From Leptolyngbyaceae cyanobacterium JSC-12 (GTDB taxonomy: Bacteria; Cyanobacteriota; Cyanobacteriia; Leptolyngbyales; Leptolyngbyaceae), in contig CM001633.1 in NCBI GenBank assembly GCA_000309945.1, forward strand, positions 3,250,199 to 3,314,198: 64,000 nucleotides of DNA, written 5' to 3'. The notes under the pieces are model-generated. The model did not search any database and was not told the DNA's origin. It worked only from the letters and a program-made list of their open reading frames with translations. Numbering within the stretch: position 1 is the first letter of the stretch; each line of letters starts with the position of its first letter. Positions 9,027 to 17,553 of this stretch are shown piece after piece. Position numbers and translations under genes: made by a program.

Positions 9027-10778
9027 CTAGTTTCCAGAGGTTTGAGGTTTCAGCTTGTTAAGTTCTTCTTCTGCCAGAGCGTACCACACCTGCCCAAAGG
9101 TTTTGGGATTGAGGGATTTGCCCTTTTGATCGGGGAAAAGTTCGGCAAAGCGATTGTTGACCAACACGTTGAGTTCCCGACTGGTGAGACTGGCTCCGCT
9201 ATCAGGAGCCGTCCAGCGATCGTAGGTGGCGCGATCGTAGCTCCCCAGTTTGCTGAGAACTTCTGGACTTAAACGACTTAGTTTGATTTCCACATCGCTA
9301 GCTATCGCTTTCCACTCAGCCTGCAAGTCTTGCTGGTCTGCTGTCAGCTTTTGCCCCTGCAGGTCAGGGTGCCTAGCGTAAAACAATTCATCGGTTAGGT
9401 TGGAGAGAAATTGGGCATCGATCTCCACGGATGGGCGATCGCGATAGACCCCAGACTCCCGTGTAGGCATGGAGGGCGAAGGGCTTGCTTCCGGGGAAGG
9501 TTGGGAAGTTGAGTCAGTAGAAGATGAAGTACTGGCGGGATTGGCATCTGGACTTGCCACTGTATTTGCAGGGGAAGGCGATTTGACCGGTCCCGTTTGC
9601 ACCCAGGAAAGTGCGCGAAATGACACAACAGATACCAATAGCGCCACACTCATAACTAAGATTGCGGAAGCTTTAAAGTCCGCTTTGGAGCGTGCTGATG
9701 GCTTTTGAGTGATTGAGGCAGTGGGATGAGGTTGGTTCCGAGATGCTTGATTGAAGTGCTCTGGCGATCGCAGTGGTGCTGACTGACTAGAGTCCGTCGC
9801 TGCAGCAGTTGGGGGTGCCAGCGGAACGGTGAGAGAAGACGATCCAGGTTTGTGCCGGGAAGTGGTTTTCCCAGCGATCACAGAGTGCTGCTGCCCTATT
9901 GGGTGAGCCTGTGGCACAGGTGATACCGAATGCAAAACCAGGTTTGCGATCGGTTCTAGCGCTCTTAATACCTGGGAAGCAGAGACAAAGCGCTTTTGCG
10001 GATTTGGATGCAGCATCCGCTTTAGAATGAGCGCAAAGTCGCGATGGAGAGTGAGTTGTGCATCCCAATCAGGCGATCGTGTCCAGTGGTGAGCAGGTCC
10101 ATGCGGCTCTTTCCCCTTCAGCAGGGCGATTGCAACTGCCCCAAGAGAATACAAGTCACTACAAGGAAGAACTTTTCCCCCATGTTCCTGTTCTGGCGAT
10201 GCATAACCAGTTCGCCCAATTAGACTGTCGGGTGATACTGGATGGAGTTGTAATCGAGCAACGAGGCGTTTGATCAACCCCAAATCAATCAGGACTGGAA
10301 TCGATGTTTCCTGGCGAACAATAATGCTTTGAGGCGAGAGATTTTCGTGAACAATGCCAGCCCGATGCAAATACGTCAACCCTGGGAGGACTTGTAATAA
10401 CAGTTGCATGACTTCTGCTTGGGAAAACGCCCCACTTTCAGCCCGACGCTCGTTGAGCATGGCTGCACAACTTTTGCCCATGATGTACTCTCGCACTAAA
10501 TAAAGGCGATCGCCGTGGATAAACATAATGCGGTAATGGGGCAATTGCTCATGTTTCAACTCGTACAGCACGGCTGCTTCTTGATGAAAACACTGCCGCA
10601 TCATCTCCAACAGGGTTGGATCTTGCTGGAGCGGGATAAACTCTTTCAGAATGCACAATTCATCGAACCGCTTTTGATCCTGAACCAGATACGTCAGCCC
10701 AAACTCCCCCTGTCCTGCTAAACCCACAACACAGTAGCGATTGAAAACCAGCGTTCCAGGAGGTAAAGGAGAAATCAT
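9027..10778 (-). CDS. Membrane-anchored serine/threonine kinase-like protein, probable pseudokinase
   Basis: A 583-residue protein. Residues of about 12-275 form a Hanks-type kinase fold: glycine loop GLAGQGEFGLTY, K45, an APE-like YASPEQE and a conserved SDLYSLGAV helix. The catalytic loop is degraded: HRDLKPxN reads HENLSPQS (144-151), so the catalytic Asp, the Lys and the Mg-binding Asn are replaced. DFG is DLG (165-167). A long Ser/Pro-rich linker leads to a membrane helix (about 369-390), a second Pro/Ser-rich linker, and a C-terminal domain (about 450-575) rich in Trp and acidic residues that I do not recognise. Phosphotransfer is doubtful; a scaffold or sensor role is more likely. Confidence 0.85.
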   Translation of the reverse strand: MISPLPPGTLVFNRYCVVGLAGQGEFGLTYLVQDQKRFDELCILKEFIPLQQDPTLLEMMRQCFHQEAAVLYELKHEQLPHYRIMFIHGDRLYLVREYIMGKSCAAMLNERRAESGAFSQAEVMQLLLQVLPGLTYLHRAGIVHENLSPQSIIVRQETSIPVLIDLGLIKRLVARLQLHPVSPDSLIGRTGYASPEQEHGGKVLPCSDLYSLGAVAIALLKGKEPHGPAHHWTRSPDWDAQLTLHRDFALILKRMLHPNPQKRFVSASQVLRALEPIANLVLHSVSPVPQAHPIGQQHSVIAGKTTSRHKPGSSSLTVPLAPPTAAATDSSQSAPLRSPEHFNQASRNQPHPTASITQKPSARSKADFKASAILVMSVALLVSVVSFRALSWVQTGPVKSPSPANTVASPDANPASTSSSTDSTSQPSPEASPSPSMPTRESGVYRDRPSVEIDAQFLSNLTDELFYARHPDLQGQKLTADQQDLQAEWKAIASDVEIKLSRLSPEVLSKLGSYDRATYDRWTAPDSGASLTSRELNVLVNNRFAELFPDQKGKSLNPKTFGQVWYALAEEELNKLKPQTSGN

Positions 10779-10944
10779 AGAACACCAATCCAGCTAATCT
10801 TCCCAGGTTAAAACTGAAAGAATTATAGAACATTTGTATTATGCCCGTCATTTCTATGACACCAGTATCAGGAAGCCAAGTTTAGTGATGATCGAAGCCC
10901 TTGCCGCTAATGTAGAGTTTCTGTGACGCAGAAACGTTTACGCT

Positions 10945-10974
10945 TTGACACTTTCCTTAATATCTATTTACAAT
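10945..10974 (+). promoter_or_regulatory. Sigma-70-type promoter of the hli gene
   Basis: TTGACA at 10945-10950 and TACAAT at 10969-10974 are separated by 18 bases, close to consensus for the main cyanobacterial sigma factor, and lie about 35 bases before the hli start codon. Nearby TTTAC motifs resemble parts of the HLR1 element bound by RpaB at high-light genes, but I cannot confirm a full HLR1 site. Confidence 0.5.
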
Positions 10975-11009
10975 GTAGGTGTAGGTAGGAATGACTTGGA
11001 GTAATCACT

Positions 11010-11186
11010 ATGCAAGACGCACAAAAGATGGCTGCTGCAACCGAAGATCGCAACGCTTGGAAGTTTGGCTTTACCCCCCAAGCTGAGTTGTGGAACGGTC
11101 GCTTTGCCATGATCGGGTTTGTTGCTGCTCTAATTACTGAGCTGATCACCAATCAAGGTGTTCTGCATTTCTTAGGTCTGCTGTAA
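11010..11186 (+). CDS. hli: High-light-inducible protein (one-helix CAB/ELIP/HLIP family)
   Basis: A 58-residue thylakoid membrane protein that binds chlorophyll and carotenoid and protects photosystem assembly and chlorophyll synthesis under strong light. It begins [20 protein letters not shown], then has the chlorophyll-binding helix [20 protein letters not shown], which carries the family signature ExxNGRxAMxGF, and a short C-terminal tail. GGAG (10998-11001) lies eight bases before the ATG. The gene is a single unit with its own promoter and a rho-independent terminator, as expected for a stress-induced gene. The paralogue (HliA-D) cannot be assigned. Confidence 0.93.
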   Translation: MQDAQKMAAATEDRNAWKFGFTPQAELWNGRFAMIGFVAALITELITNQGVLHFLGLL

Positions 11187-11220
11187 TTTCTCCCAGTAAG
11201 TTCTAATTATGGCTAGGCGA

Positions 11221-11251
11221 ACGGACTTTTCATTGTGAAGAGTCCGTTTTT
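11221..11251 (+). terminator. Rho-independent terminator of hli
   Basis: A stem of ACGGACT (11221-11227) with AGTCCGT (11241-11247) encloses a 13-base loop and runs into a T tract ending at 11251. It lies 34 bases after the hli stop codon. Confidence 0.75.
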
Positions 11252-11558
11252 CCTTTTTGGCGTAAACTAGACGCGAATGCGAAAACGATGACCGGGAACT
11301 TAGGAGATTAGAGATCAACTTAGTTCAGTTTGAAGATGGGAAAAGATGGAAACTTGGCTAAGAATGAGAACAATTTGAGCATTGATAGAGATTATTTTGC
11401 TTAATTCTGCTTCAAGAAACCTGAAGTTTTTATAAAAAATCTCCGTTTTTCCCCTATATTTAGTACATTTAGGCGTTCAGATGGTATTTTATTGATGCTT
11501 AAACGCTAGATGTAGGGTTTCACAATTTCGAGTCCAGCAGAGCTCGCGGAGGTAAGTC

Positions 11559-14081
11559 ATGAAAAAGTGGACATTTCTCTTGCAAAAAGATGGCGATCGC
11601 TCCTGGTTGCCGCTGGACTCGCCAGATGTCGAGATTTTAGAAGGGCGTTACCGCATCGTTGCCCAAACCGATCAGCCAAATACTGACATCAGTATCCGGA
11701 TTTGTCATCTAGCCACGGAAGAGAACCCGCCCAAGCGACGTATTCAAAAGCGAAATAATCGCACCAACGACAGCGGGTTGATGGTTGTCATCCCATTCAC
11801 CCATTTGCAGTCAGGGTGTTGGGAGCTATCTTGTTTCTTGACTGATCCCTTGTCTGATCTGGTGGGCGATACATTGCACCATGCTGTGCGGTTGCGAGTG
11901 TCTTCTCCAGTTATGACTGATGAAGCGGAAGACTGGGAGATTGCTCCATCGAACTCAACCCAGTTGCCAGAGGACGGTGCTTGTATTGAGCCGAAAAATA
12001 CTCAGGTGGCTATATCACCAGCGGTGTCGGTGCCTTCAAAAGCCCCAACGGCCCATGACCTAGCCGTGTTGAATGTGGAAATTGCTCAGGCACTAGGGGT
12101 TTCTATGGATCGTCTGGTTGAAATGACTGATCAGTTATCGCACCAGTTAATTGCAGAGATATTTAAAGAGTTTAAGTTGGCTCCAGAGATTGTTGGGGCT
12201 GATGATACCCCAAGGGAACCCCTCACCTTGACAGTGGGTGAAGCGCCGGTAGAGCCAGCGGAGGGTGGACAGGAAAATTCTGAGCAAGCTAATTCTGAGA
12301 GATTCGATCTGCTGGAGTCTGTGGATGTGGCAGCGCTGCAAATCCAGTTAGAGCGGGCGGTGTGGATGGCGAAACGGGGAGAGTCGCTGGCGATCGCAGG
12401 ATATATGCAGCTCACTGATACACCAAGTTTGGAGCCGCTTTCGACCCTGGAATGGTCAGAGTCCGATTTAGCAGGAGCGGTTCCCCGGGAAATCCAGATG
12501 CAACTCCGCGATCCTCAAACTTCTGAGATTGTGTTTCATGCTTGCCAGTCTTTTCCAACGAAAAGCCTCCCGTTTCCATTCAGTTTTTTGTGTCGTTTAC
12601 CCGAAGATCTCACGACCCATCTGCTTTTAGGGGAAGTGCTGGTTGCAGGAGCTTTACCCGGTGCGGATACCGTCCTGGTGACATTGAAGACGTTTAACTT
12701 TACTGTCACAGTTGATCCAGAAGCTTTGGTCGAAGAACTGCACAAGGTGACATCAGCCCTAGAGGAAAGTTCTGATTCTGAGGAATTGACTGAAGCAATG
12801 GTGCAACTCTCCAGTCGATTACAGAAGGAGAAAGCGCGACAAGGGCTGGATTTGTCATTCTTAAACTTGGCTCCTGCGGTAACCGAGCAATCTCCCAAAG
12901 TATCAGGGACTCCTGTGCCAGTAAGAGCAACGGTTGCAGCTGGGCAGCAAATTTTACCTCCGCAGCTTTACCAGCCAGACGCTAATTCGGAGAGCAAACG
13001 CAAACTGGAACTTCCCAGATTCGTTAGTATCAGGGGGCAGACAGCAACCGCGATCGCGGAACCTGCTGCTGCGATCGCGGAAGAGGCTGTCTTTAACCTC
13101 GCTGAATCTGGGCTAGATTTGATGCTTTCATCCGATGCAGATTTGTCGGCGTCTGAGCCTGAGAGTCAAAGTTTGGATTCAGTGGCATCGTTGCTTGAGC
13201 AATCTCTTCTATCGGAAGCATCTACCAATGACAACCATGCCTATTCAGCACCTGAACCATCTGCAATACCGGAACCATTCTCTAATTCTGAGGCAAAGCC
13301 ACAGTCACCAGACTGTAATACAGAAGACCTATCCTTGTTGGATGAATTATCTTTTCCAGTTCGTTCGGCATTTCAAGCGCTAAATTTGCAGGAACGGTTT
13401 CTGAATCGACTGAGTGCGATCGCGGCTGATACAGAACTGGCAATGTTGTTGAAACAAGCAATGCCGCCAACTGAAGAATCTGACACTCAATCACCAATAA
13501 CGGTAGATCCGGGTACGGAAGCAGCAACGCCTGAACTGGTGCAAGGTTTGCCAACTGATGAAATTGTGGTGGAGGATGATCCATCCTGGCGAGAGTGGCT
13601 AAAGCGGGCTGGCTCACGCACAAAACGAGTAGAAACCACTGAACCAGAGGGCAGCCACGTCGATGCTTTAATATCTGCGAATCCAATGGTCTTACCGAAA
13701 GATGAACCGGTACCAGTACCCACGTTAGAGATTTTGGCGGATGAGATTGTTGCTGGCAGGCTACTTCAGGTTCGGGTCAAGTTGCCAGATATTGCTCCTA
13801 AAATTTACGTGAAGCTATGGGTCAATGACCGCCAAACTCGCTCACTTCTAGATGGTCCTCGCTGGCTTGTTGATTTCTTGCCCAATGGATTTGGCGAACT
13901 AGAAGCCAACACGCAACTGATCGCGCCACTTGGTACTTTAGCAATGCGAGTGGAAGCGATCGCAGTGGAAATGCAAACCCAGCGCGAGAGTCAAAAAGTA
14001 AGTCTAGACCGGGAAGTGCTTCCGGCAGATATGCCGGATGATGTGTTTGGAGATCTCGATTTACAGGGACTCAATTTTTAA
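11559..14081 (+). CDS. Large acidic protein of unknown function, cyanobacterial
   Basis: An 840-residue soluble, acidic protein, started at an ATG with GGAGG upstream. I do not recognise the family. A folded-looking N-terminal domain (about 1-115, beginning MKKWTFLLQKDGDRSW) is followed by a low-complexity linker, a second compact region (about 255-410, with WMAKRGESLAIAGYMQL), long Glu/Ser/Pro-rich disordered stretches, and a C-terminal beta-rich domain (about 725-840, starting VPTLEILADEIVAGRLLQVR). The N- and C-terminal parts look like Ig- or beta-sandwich modules, with no catalytic motif and no signal peptide. It lies 121 bases upstream of the Trypco1 gene on the same strand, so a shared transcript is possible. 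Confidence 0.75.
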   Translation: MKKWTFLLQKDGDRSWLPLDSPDVEILEGRYRIVAQTDQPNTDISIRICHLATEENPPKRRIQKRNNRTNDSGLMVVIPFTHLQSGCWELSCFLTDPLSDLVGDTLHHAVRLRVSSPVMTDEAEDWEIAPSNSTQLPEDGACIEPKNTQVAISPAVSVPSKAPTAHDLAVLNVEIAQALGVSMDRLVEMTDQLSHQLIAEIFKEFKLAPEIVGADDTPREPLTLTVGEAPVEPAEGGQENSEQANSERFDLLESVDVAALQIQLERAVWMAKRGESLAIAGYMQLTDTPSLEPLSTLEWSESDLAGAVPREIQMQLRDPQTSEIVFHACQSFPTKSLPFPFSFLCRLPEDLTTHLLLGEVLVAGALPGADTVLVTLKTFNFTVTVDPEALVEELHKVTSALEESSDSEELTEAMVQLSSRLQKEKARQGLDLSFLNLAPAVTEQSPKVSGTPVPVRATVAAGQQILPPQLYQPDANSESKRKLELPRFVSIRGQTATAIAEPAAAIAEEAVFNLAESGLDLMLSSDADLSASEPESQSLDSVASLLEQSLLSEASTNDNHAYSAPEPSAIPEPFSNSEAKPQSPDCNTEDLSLLDELSFPVRSAFQALNLQERFLNRLSAIAADTELAMLLKQAMPPTEESDTQSPITVDPGTEAATPELVQGLPTDEIVVEDDPSWREWLKRAGSRTKRVETTEPEGSHVDALISANPMVLPKDEPVPVPTLEILADEIVAGRLLQVRVKLPDIAPKIYVKLWVNDRQTRSLLDGPRWLVDFLPNGFGELEANTQLIAPLGTLAMRVEAIAVEMQTQRESQKVSLDREVLPADMPDDVFGDLDLQGLNF

Positions 14082-14202
14082 GTTGTGATTTGAGATGACA
14101 CCTCTAGGAAGGCGATCGCAGCGATGGATTAAGATCAGTGAGGTTTTGGTCAGTGAGGTTTTGGTTTAAGCGATTCATTCAGTTGCAGGAAATACATTAC
14201 TA

Positions 14203-14523
14203 ATGACCTTTGCAGAATCTCACAGTGATACCGTTCCCGTTCAGCTTCCCAATGGGGCTGTCGTCAAAGTCGAAGTTGCCAGTACGGGGCGAGAAGATGT
14301 GGGGTTTGATGTGAAGCAGTTTCAGCCAGTTGCCGATGCGATCGAGGGGGTGGTGCAGATGATTGTGGCACCCATTCAGAAGGTGAAACCGAAGAAGGCG
14401 ACGGTGAAATTTGGCATGGAACTGGCGCTTGAATCAGGTCAACTGACGGCAGTGATTGTCAAGGGTTCTGGCAAAGGAAATTTAGAGATTACACTGGAGT
14501 GGGAAGCGCCGACAAAGGAGTGA
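14203..14523 (+). CDS. Trypsin-co-occurring domain protein (Trypco1, CU044_2847 type)
   Basis: A 106-residue single-domain protein with pattern VPVQLPNGAVVKVEVAS at the start, then a central helix (QFQPVADAIEGVVQMI) and a C-terminal beta section (KATVKFGMELALESGQLTAV). This matches what I remember of Trypsin-co-occurring domain 1, which is encoded beside trypsin-like proteases fused to NTPases in predicted conflict or signalling systems. The next gene starts eight bases after its stop codon and encodes exactly such a protease-NACHT protein; AAGGAG for that gene lies inside the end of this one. It is intact although its partner is broken. The molecular role of the domain is not established. 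Confidence 0.8.
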   Translation: MTFAESHSDTVPVQLPNGAVVKVEVASTGREDVGFDVKQFQPVADAIEGVVQMIVAPIQKVKPKKATVKFGMELALESGQLTAVIVKGSGKGNLEITLEWEAPTKE

Positions 14524-14530
14524 GTAAGCC

Positions 14531-17083
14531 TTGCCCCCATTAGAGGATCTGCTGCAACAGTGTACAGTCAAGATCAACGTCCCTGGTGCTTGGGGGACGG
14601 GCTTTTTTGTGGCTCCGGGGTTGGTTTTGACCTGTGCCCATGTGGTGCGGAAAGCGGCTGATTTGCAGGTCACTGTGGTTTATCCAGCACGAGAATCGCC
14701 TCTGTCGGCTACCGTGAAGGCACAAGCAGACGATGGTAAAACGCTTGATCTGGCTCTGGTTGAACTCTCTGAGCCGTTGCCCGATCATCCCTGTGTATTG
14801 TTAGGTGAGGAGTCGGTGGCGATCGGTCAGGCACTGTATGGCTACGGCTATTTAGAGTCCTACACCCATGCAGCCCCGGTGCGTTCGGTCAATGAAGGGT
14901 TGACGGGAGATACGCCACCCTTACTCAAACTTCAAAGCGCGCAAATTGAAAAAGGGATTAGTGGTGCTGCATTGCTGAATCTGAAGACGGGCGAGGTGTG
15001 TGGCATGGTCAAGGAAACCCGTGCCGCTGGGTTTGATCTGGGGGGTGGGGCGATTCCGACTCGTGTAATTTTGGAGCAGTTTCCGGAGTTGCGGCAGCTT
15101 CAGCGGCAGTTTCATGGGGGCGATCGCCGTTGGGTAAACCTGATTACGCAACCTGGAATTGACTTTCAGCCCTATTTACAAGCCATCCTTACTAATGAAG
15201 ATTATCGGGAATGGCAAGAGGTCTACACACCTACAACGGTCGAAGATCGGCGACGAATATCAGTGCAAGATACCCCGAGTGTTTCCCAACCGCGGTTTTC
15301 ATCGCGGTTAAAGTTGCGGGCAGAGACGGTAAAGCTCGACAAGCAGGAGCAGGACGATCGCCCCGGTGAATCATCAAAACCACAAGAGTGGGTTGAGCAA
15401 TGGGATGTGTTGGCAGGGCTGCGAAACTATGCAGTGGAGCATGTGGTGCTGGTCGGCAAGCCCGGATCGGGAAAATCTACTGCGCTGGAACGGTTGCTTT
15501 GGGAAGAGGCGGAGAAGGCGTTGCAAGATCCTAAGGCTCGAATTCCGGTGTTGGTGAAGTTACGACGTTGTACGGTCACGATTGAGGCACTGATTCGAGA
15601 TTTCCTGGTGGGTCATCAGGTCGCCCTAGAGCTTGTCCAGATTGAGGAACTGCTGCGTCAGGGCAGATTCCTGTTATTGCTGGATGGCTTAAACGAATTA
15701 CCGAAAGCCTTTGAGACGGAGTTGGCTAACTTCCGCGATCGCTATCGTCGCACCACACCGATGATTGTCTCGATGCGGGACTTGAGTGGAGGTGGCACCC
15801 TGGGCATTGAGAAAACCCTGAAAATGTTGCCCTTGACGGAACCCCAAATGCGCGAGTTTGTGCGGGGATATCTAGGAGCGAAAGGCGATCGGCTATTCCA
15901 GCAACTTCAGGGTGACAGACTCCGGAAGTTTGCCGAAACACCACTCCTGTTGTGGATGCTCTGTCGGGTATTCGCTCACAATGGCGAGGTGCCTGACAAT
16001 CTCGGACTCGCATTTCGAGAGTTTGCCCAACTCTATGACCAAGAACTCCAGGAAGATGCCCCAGCAGAGTCTAGGGATCAATGGCATAAACTGCTGCGTC
16101 ATCTGGCTTTTGTCATGATGCAGGGAAAAACCGCGCTCGACCCTCAGCTATCAATACCCAGGGAGGAAGCAGAAGACTGTTTAACAGCGTATTTGCGGCA
16201 AGAAGACCGGGCTAATCCTAGAGGGAATGCCGAACAATGGCTTAAGGATTTGTTGAAATATCACCGATCCAACCCGTTATTCAACCCAATCTTGAGGAAC
16301 ACATTGAGTTTCGCCACCAACTGATCCAGGAATATTACGCGGCGGAATATCTGCTCCGACGGTTGCCAACCCTGACCGATGACCAACTGAAGCGAGATTA
16401 CCTCAACTATCTAAAGTGGACAGAGCCAGTAGCATTGATGCTGGCGCTGGTGGAGGAGGGAGACCAGGCCCTGCGAGTAGTGAAGCTGGCAATGGACGGC
16501 GTGGACTTGATGCTAGGAGCCAGACTGGCAGGGGAAGTCAAGGACTCTTTCCAATCTCAAACCGTAGACTGGATTAATGCCCGGGAAATCCCAAACATTC
16601 TAAAAGTGGACTGTTGGGCCACCAGCCACAGTGATGAGGCGATTCCGGACTTGCTCCAGGCGCTCCAACACCCGGACTCGGAGGTTCGTAGGAGCGCGGC
16701 TGCGGCGTTAGGGAAAGTGGGGAGTGGGTTGGCGATTCCGGGCTTGCTCGAGGCACTCCAAGACCAGGACTCGGAGGTTCGTAGGAGCGCGGCTGCGGCG
16801 TTAGGGAATTTGGGGAGTGAGGCGGCGATTCCGGGCTTGCTCCAGGCGCTCCAAGACCAGAACTGGTCGGTTCGTGAGAGCGCGGCTGCGGCGTTAGGGA
16901 AAGTGGGGAGTGCAGCCACAATAACTGATTTGTGGCAGTTGCATCTGCGACAACCTGCGCCCTACCTGAAGAATGCGATTGCCGCTATCCAAAACCGCTG
17001 CCAGTTCTACAATCCAGTTCTACAACGATGAAATCTGGCAAGCCCAAATCTCAAACGGCTGTGGGGAGAAGCAAATGCTATAG
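14531..17083 (+). pseudogene. Trypsin-like protease-NACHT-HEAT repeat protein, broken by two frameshifts
   Basis: A TTG start (AAGGAG ten bases upstream) opens a trypsin-like domain with catalytic H37 (TCAHVV), D73 (LDLALVEL) and S144 (KGISGAALL). A NACHT NTPase follows: Walker A GKPGSGKST (309-317) and Walker B FLLLLDGLNEL. This frame stops at 16324 shortly after losing homology. The expected continuation (EFRHQLIQEYYAAEYLLRR) is in another frame just downstream. Restoring one C near 16261-16270 would join both parts. HEAT repeats follow in that frame (to 17031), then a 13-base tandem duplication (17001-17026) shifts the frame again. Skipping it gives a QFYNDEIWQAQ end at 17083. Such proteins are predicted to sense an insult through HEAT repeats and activate a protease. 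Two independent lesions suggest decay; an assembly error could explain only one comfortably. Confidence 0.82.
16639..16917 (+). repeat. Three tandem 93-bp units encoding HEAT repeats
   Basis: Units begin at 16639, 16732 and 16825, each with GCGATTCCGG and a period of exactly 93 bases (31 residues, pattern AIPxLLxALQxxxxxVRxSAAAALGxxGS). The copies are nearly identical at DNA level, far more alike than needed for protein function, which points to recent duplication or gene conversion. They lie in the pseudogenised protease-NACHT-HEAT gene. Confidence 0.9.
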
Positions 17084-17136
17084 CCCTGGCACTTGAGCTA
17101 CAAACCGATGAGTTGCTCATTGCACTTCACCGTTAG
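17041..17136 (+). pseudogene. Fragment resembling the C-terminal part of a DUF3368/PIN-like toxin
   Basis: In the same frame as the HEAT part, after its stop codon, the translation reads LKRLWGEANAIALALEL followed by [11 protein letters not shown] and a TAG. The pattern GEAxAIALALEL-x-x-D-x-LLI is characteristic of DUF3368 (PIN-fold, VapC-like) proteins, in which DER normally follows. No start codon or N-terminal half is present, so it is at most a remnant. Its end overlaps the stop codon of the MoaD-like gene on the other strand. The similarity is short and judged by eye. Confidence 0.4.
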
Positions 17137-17408
17137 CCACCTGCGATCGCTGGGATAATACTAACCTCATCCCCATCCTTGAGAGGGGTATCAACCCCTT
17201 GCAAAAACCGAATATCTTCGCTGTTCACGTAGAAATTTACAAAGCGACGCAATTCACCATTATCGTCACATAAGCGTCCTTTAATTCCGGGACAGTTGCT
17301 TTCCAGCGATTCTAACAAAGCAGCAACTGTCGAGCCTTCGCACTCAACCGTTGCCTGGTCATTCGTCAATTTTTGCAAAGGAGTTGGAATCAAAACTTTA
17401 ACAGCCAT
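17133..17408 (-). CDS. MoaD/ThiS-family sulfur-carrier protein
   Basis: A 91-residue beta-grasp protein starting [15 protein letters not shown] and ending in AIAGG. The C-terminal Gly-Gly is the residue pair that is adenylated and thiocarboxylated in MoaD, ThiS and CysO-type carriers, and [10 protein letters not shown] precedes it as in the family. The ATG at 17408 is chosen because an upstream start would add a hydrophobic segment unlike the family. It lies about 145 bases downstream of thrC on the same strand. I recall this pairing in other cyanobacteria; it may hint at a CysO-like role in sulfur amino-acid synthesis rather than molybdopterin synthesis, but that is inference. Confidence 0.85.
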   Translation of the reverse strand: MAVKVLIPTPLQKLTNDQATVECEGSTVAALLESLESNCPGIKGRLCDDNGELRRFVNFYVNSEDIRFLQGVDTPLKDGDEVSIIPAIAGG

Positions 17409-17553
17409 AGAGTGAACTTTGAGGAATGCGTAAAGAACAAAACAAATAGCCACCAGCAAGCAAGGCGTTAATGACCACAAACGATTTAGCTGATTTGCCG
17501 ATGCCTGACGGCTATTCTAAATCAGACCGAATCGGACCAAAAAACAGCCAGAC

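Noticed and set aside
16246-16324. Programmed frameshifting in the NACHT gene
   Set aside because: No slippery heptamer is seen near 16261-16270, and a second, clearly accidental lesion (13-base duplication) lies downstream in the same gene.
16639-16917. Regular repeats considered as a CRISPR array
   Set aside because: Units are directly adjacent with no unique spacers and encode HEAT repeats in frame. No other repeat-spacer pattern was seen in the window.
16557-16921. Long antisense frames across the HEAT repeats
   Set aside because: They are mirror effects of the 93-base repeats and G+C-rich codons, with Ser/Pro-rich repetitive translations typical of shadow frames.
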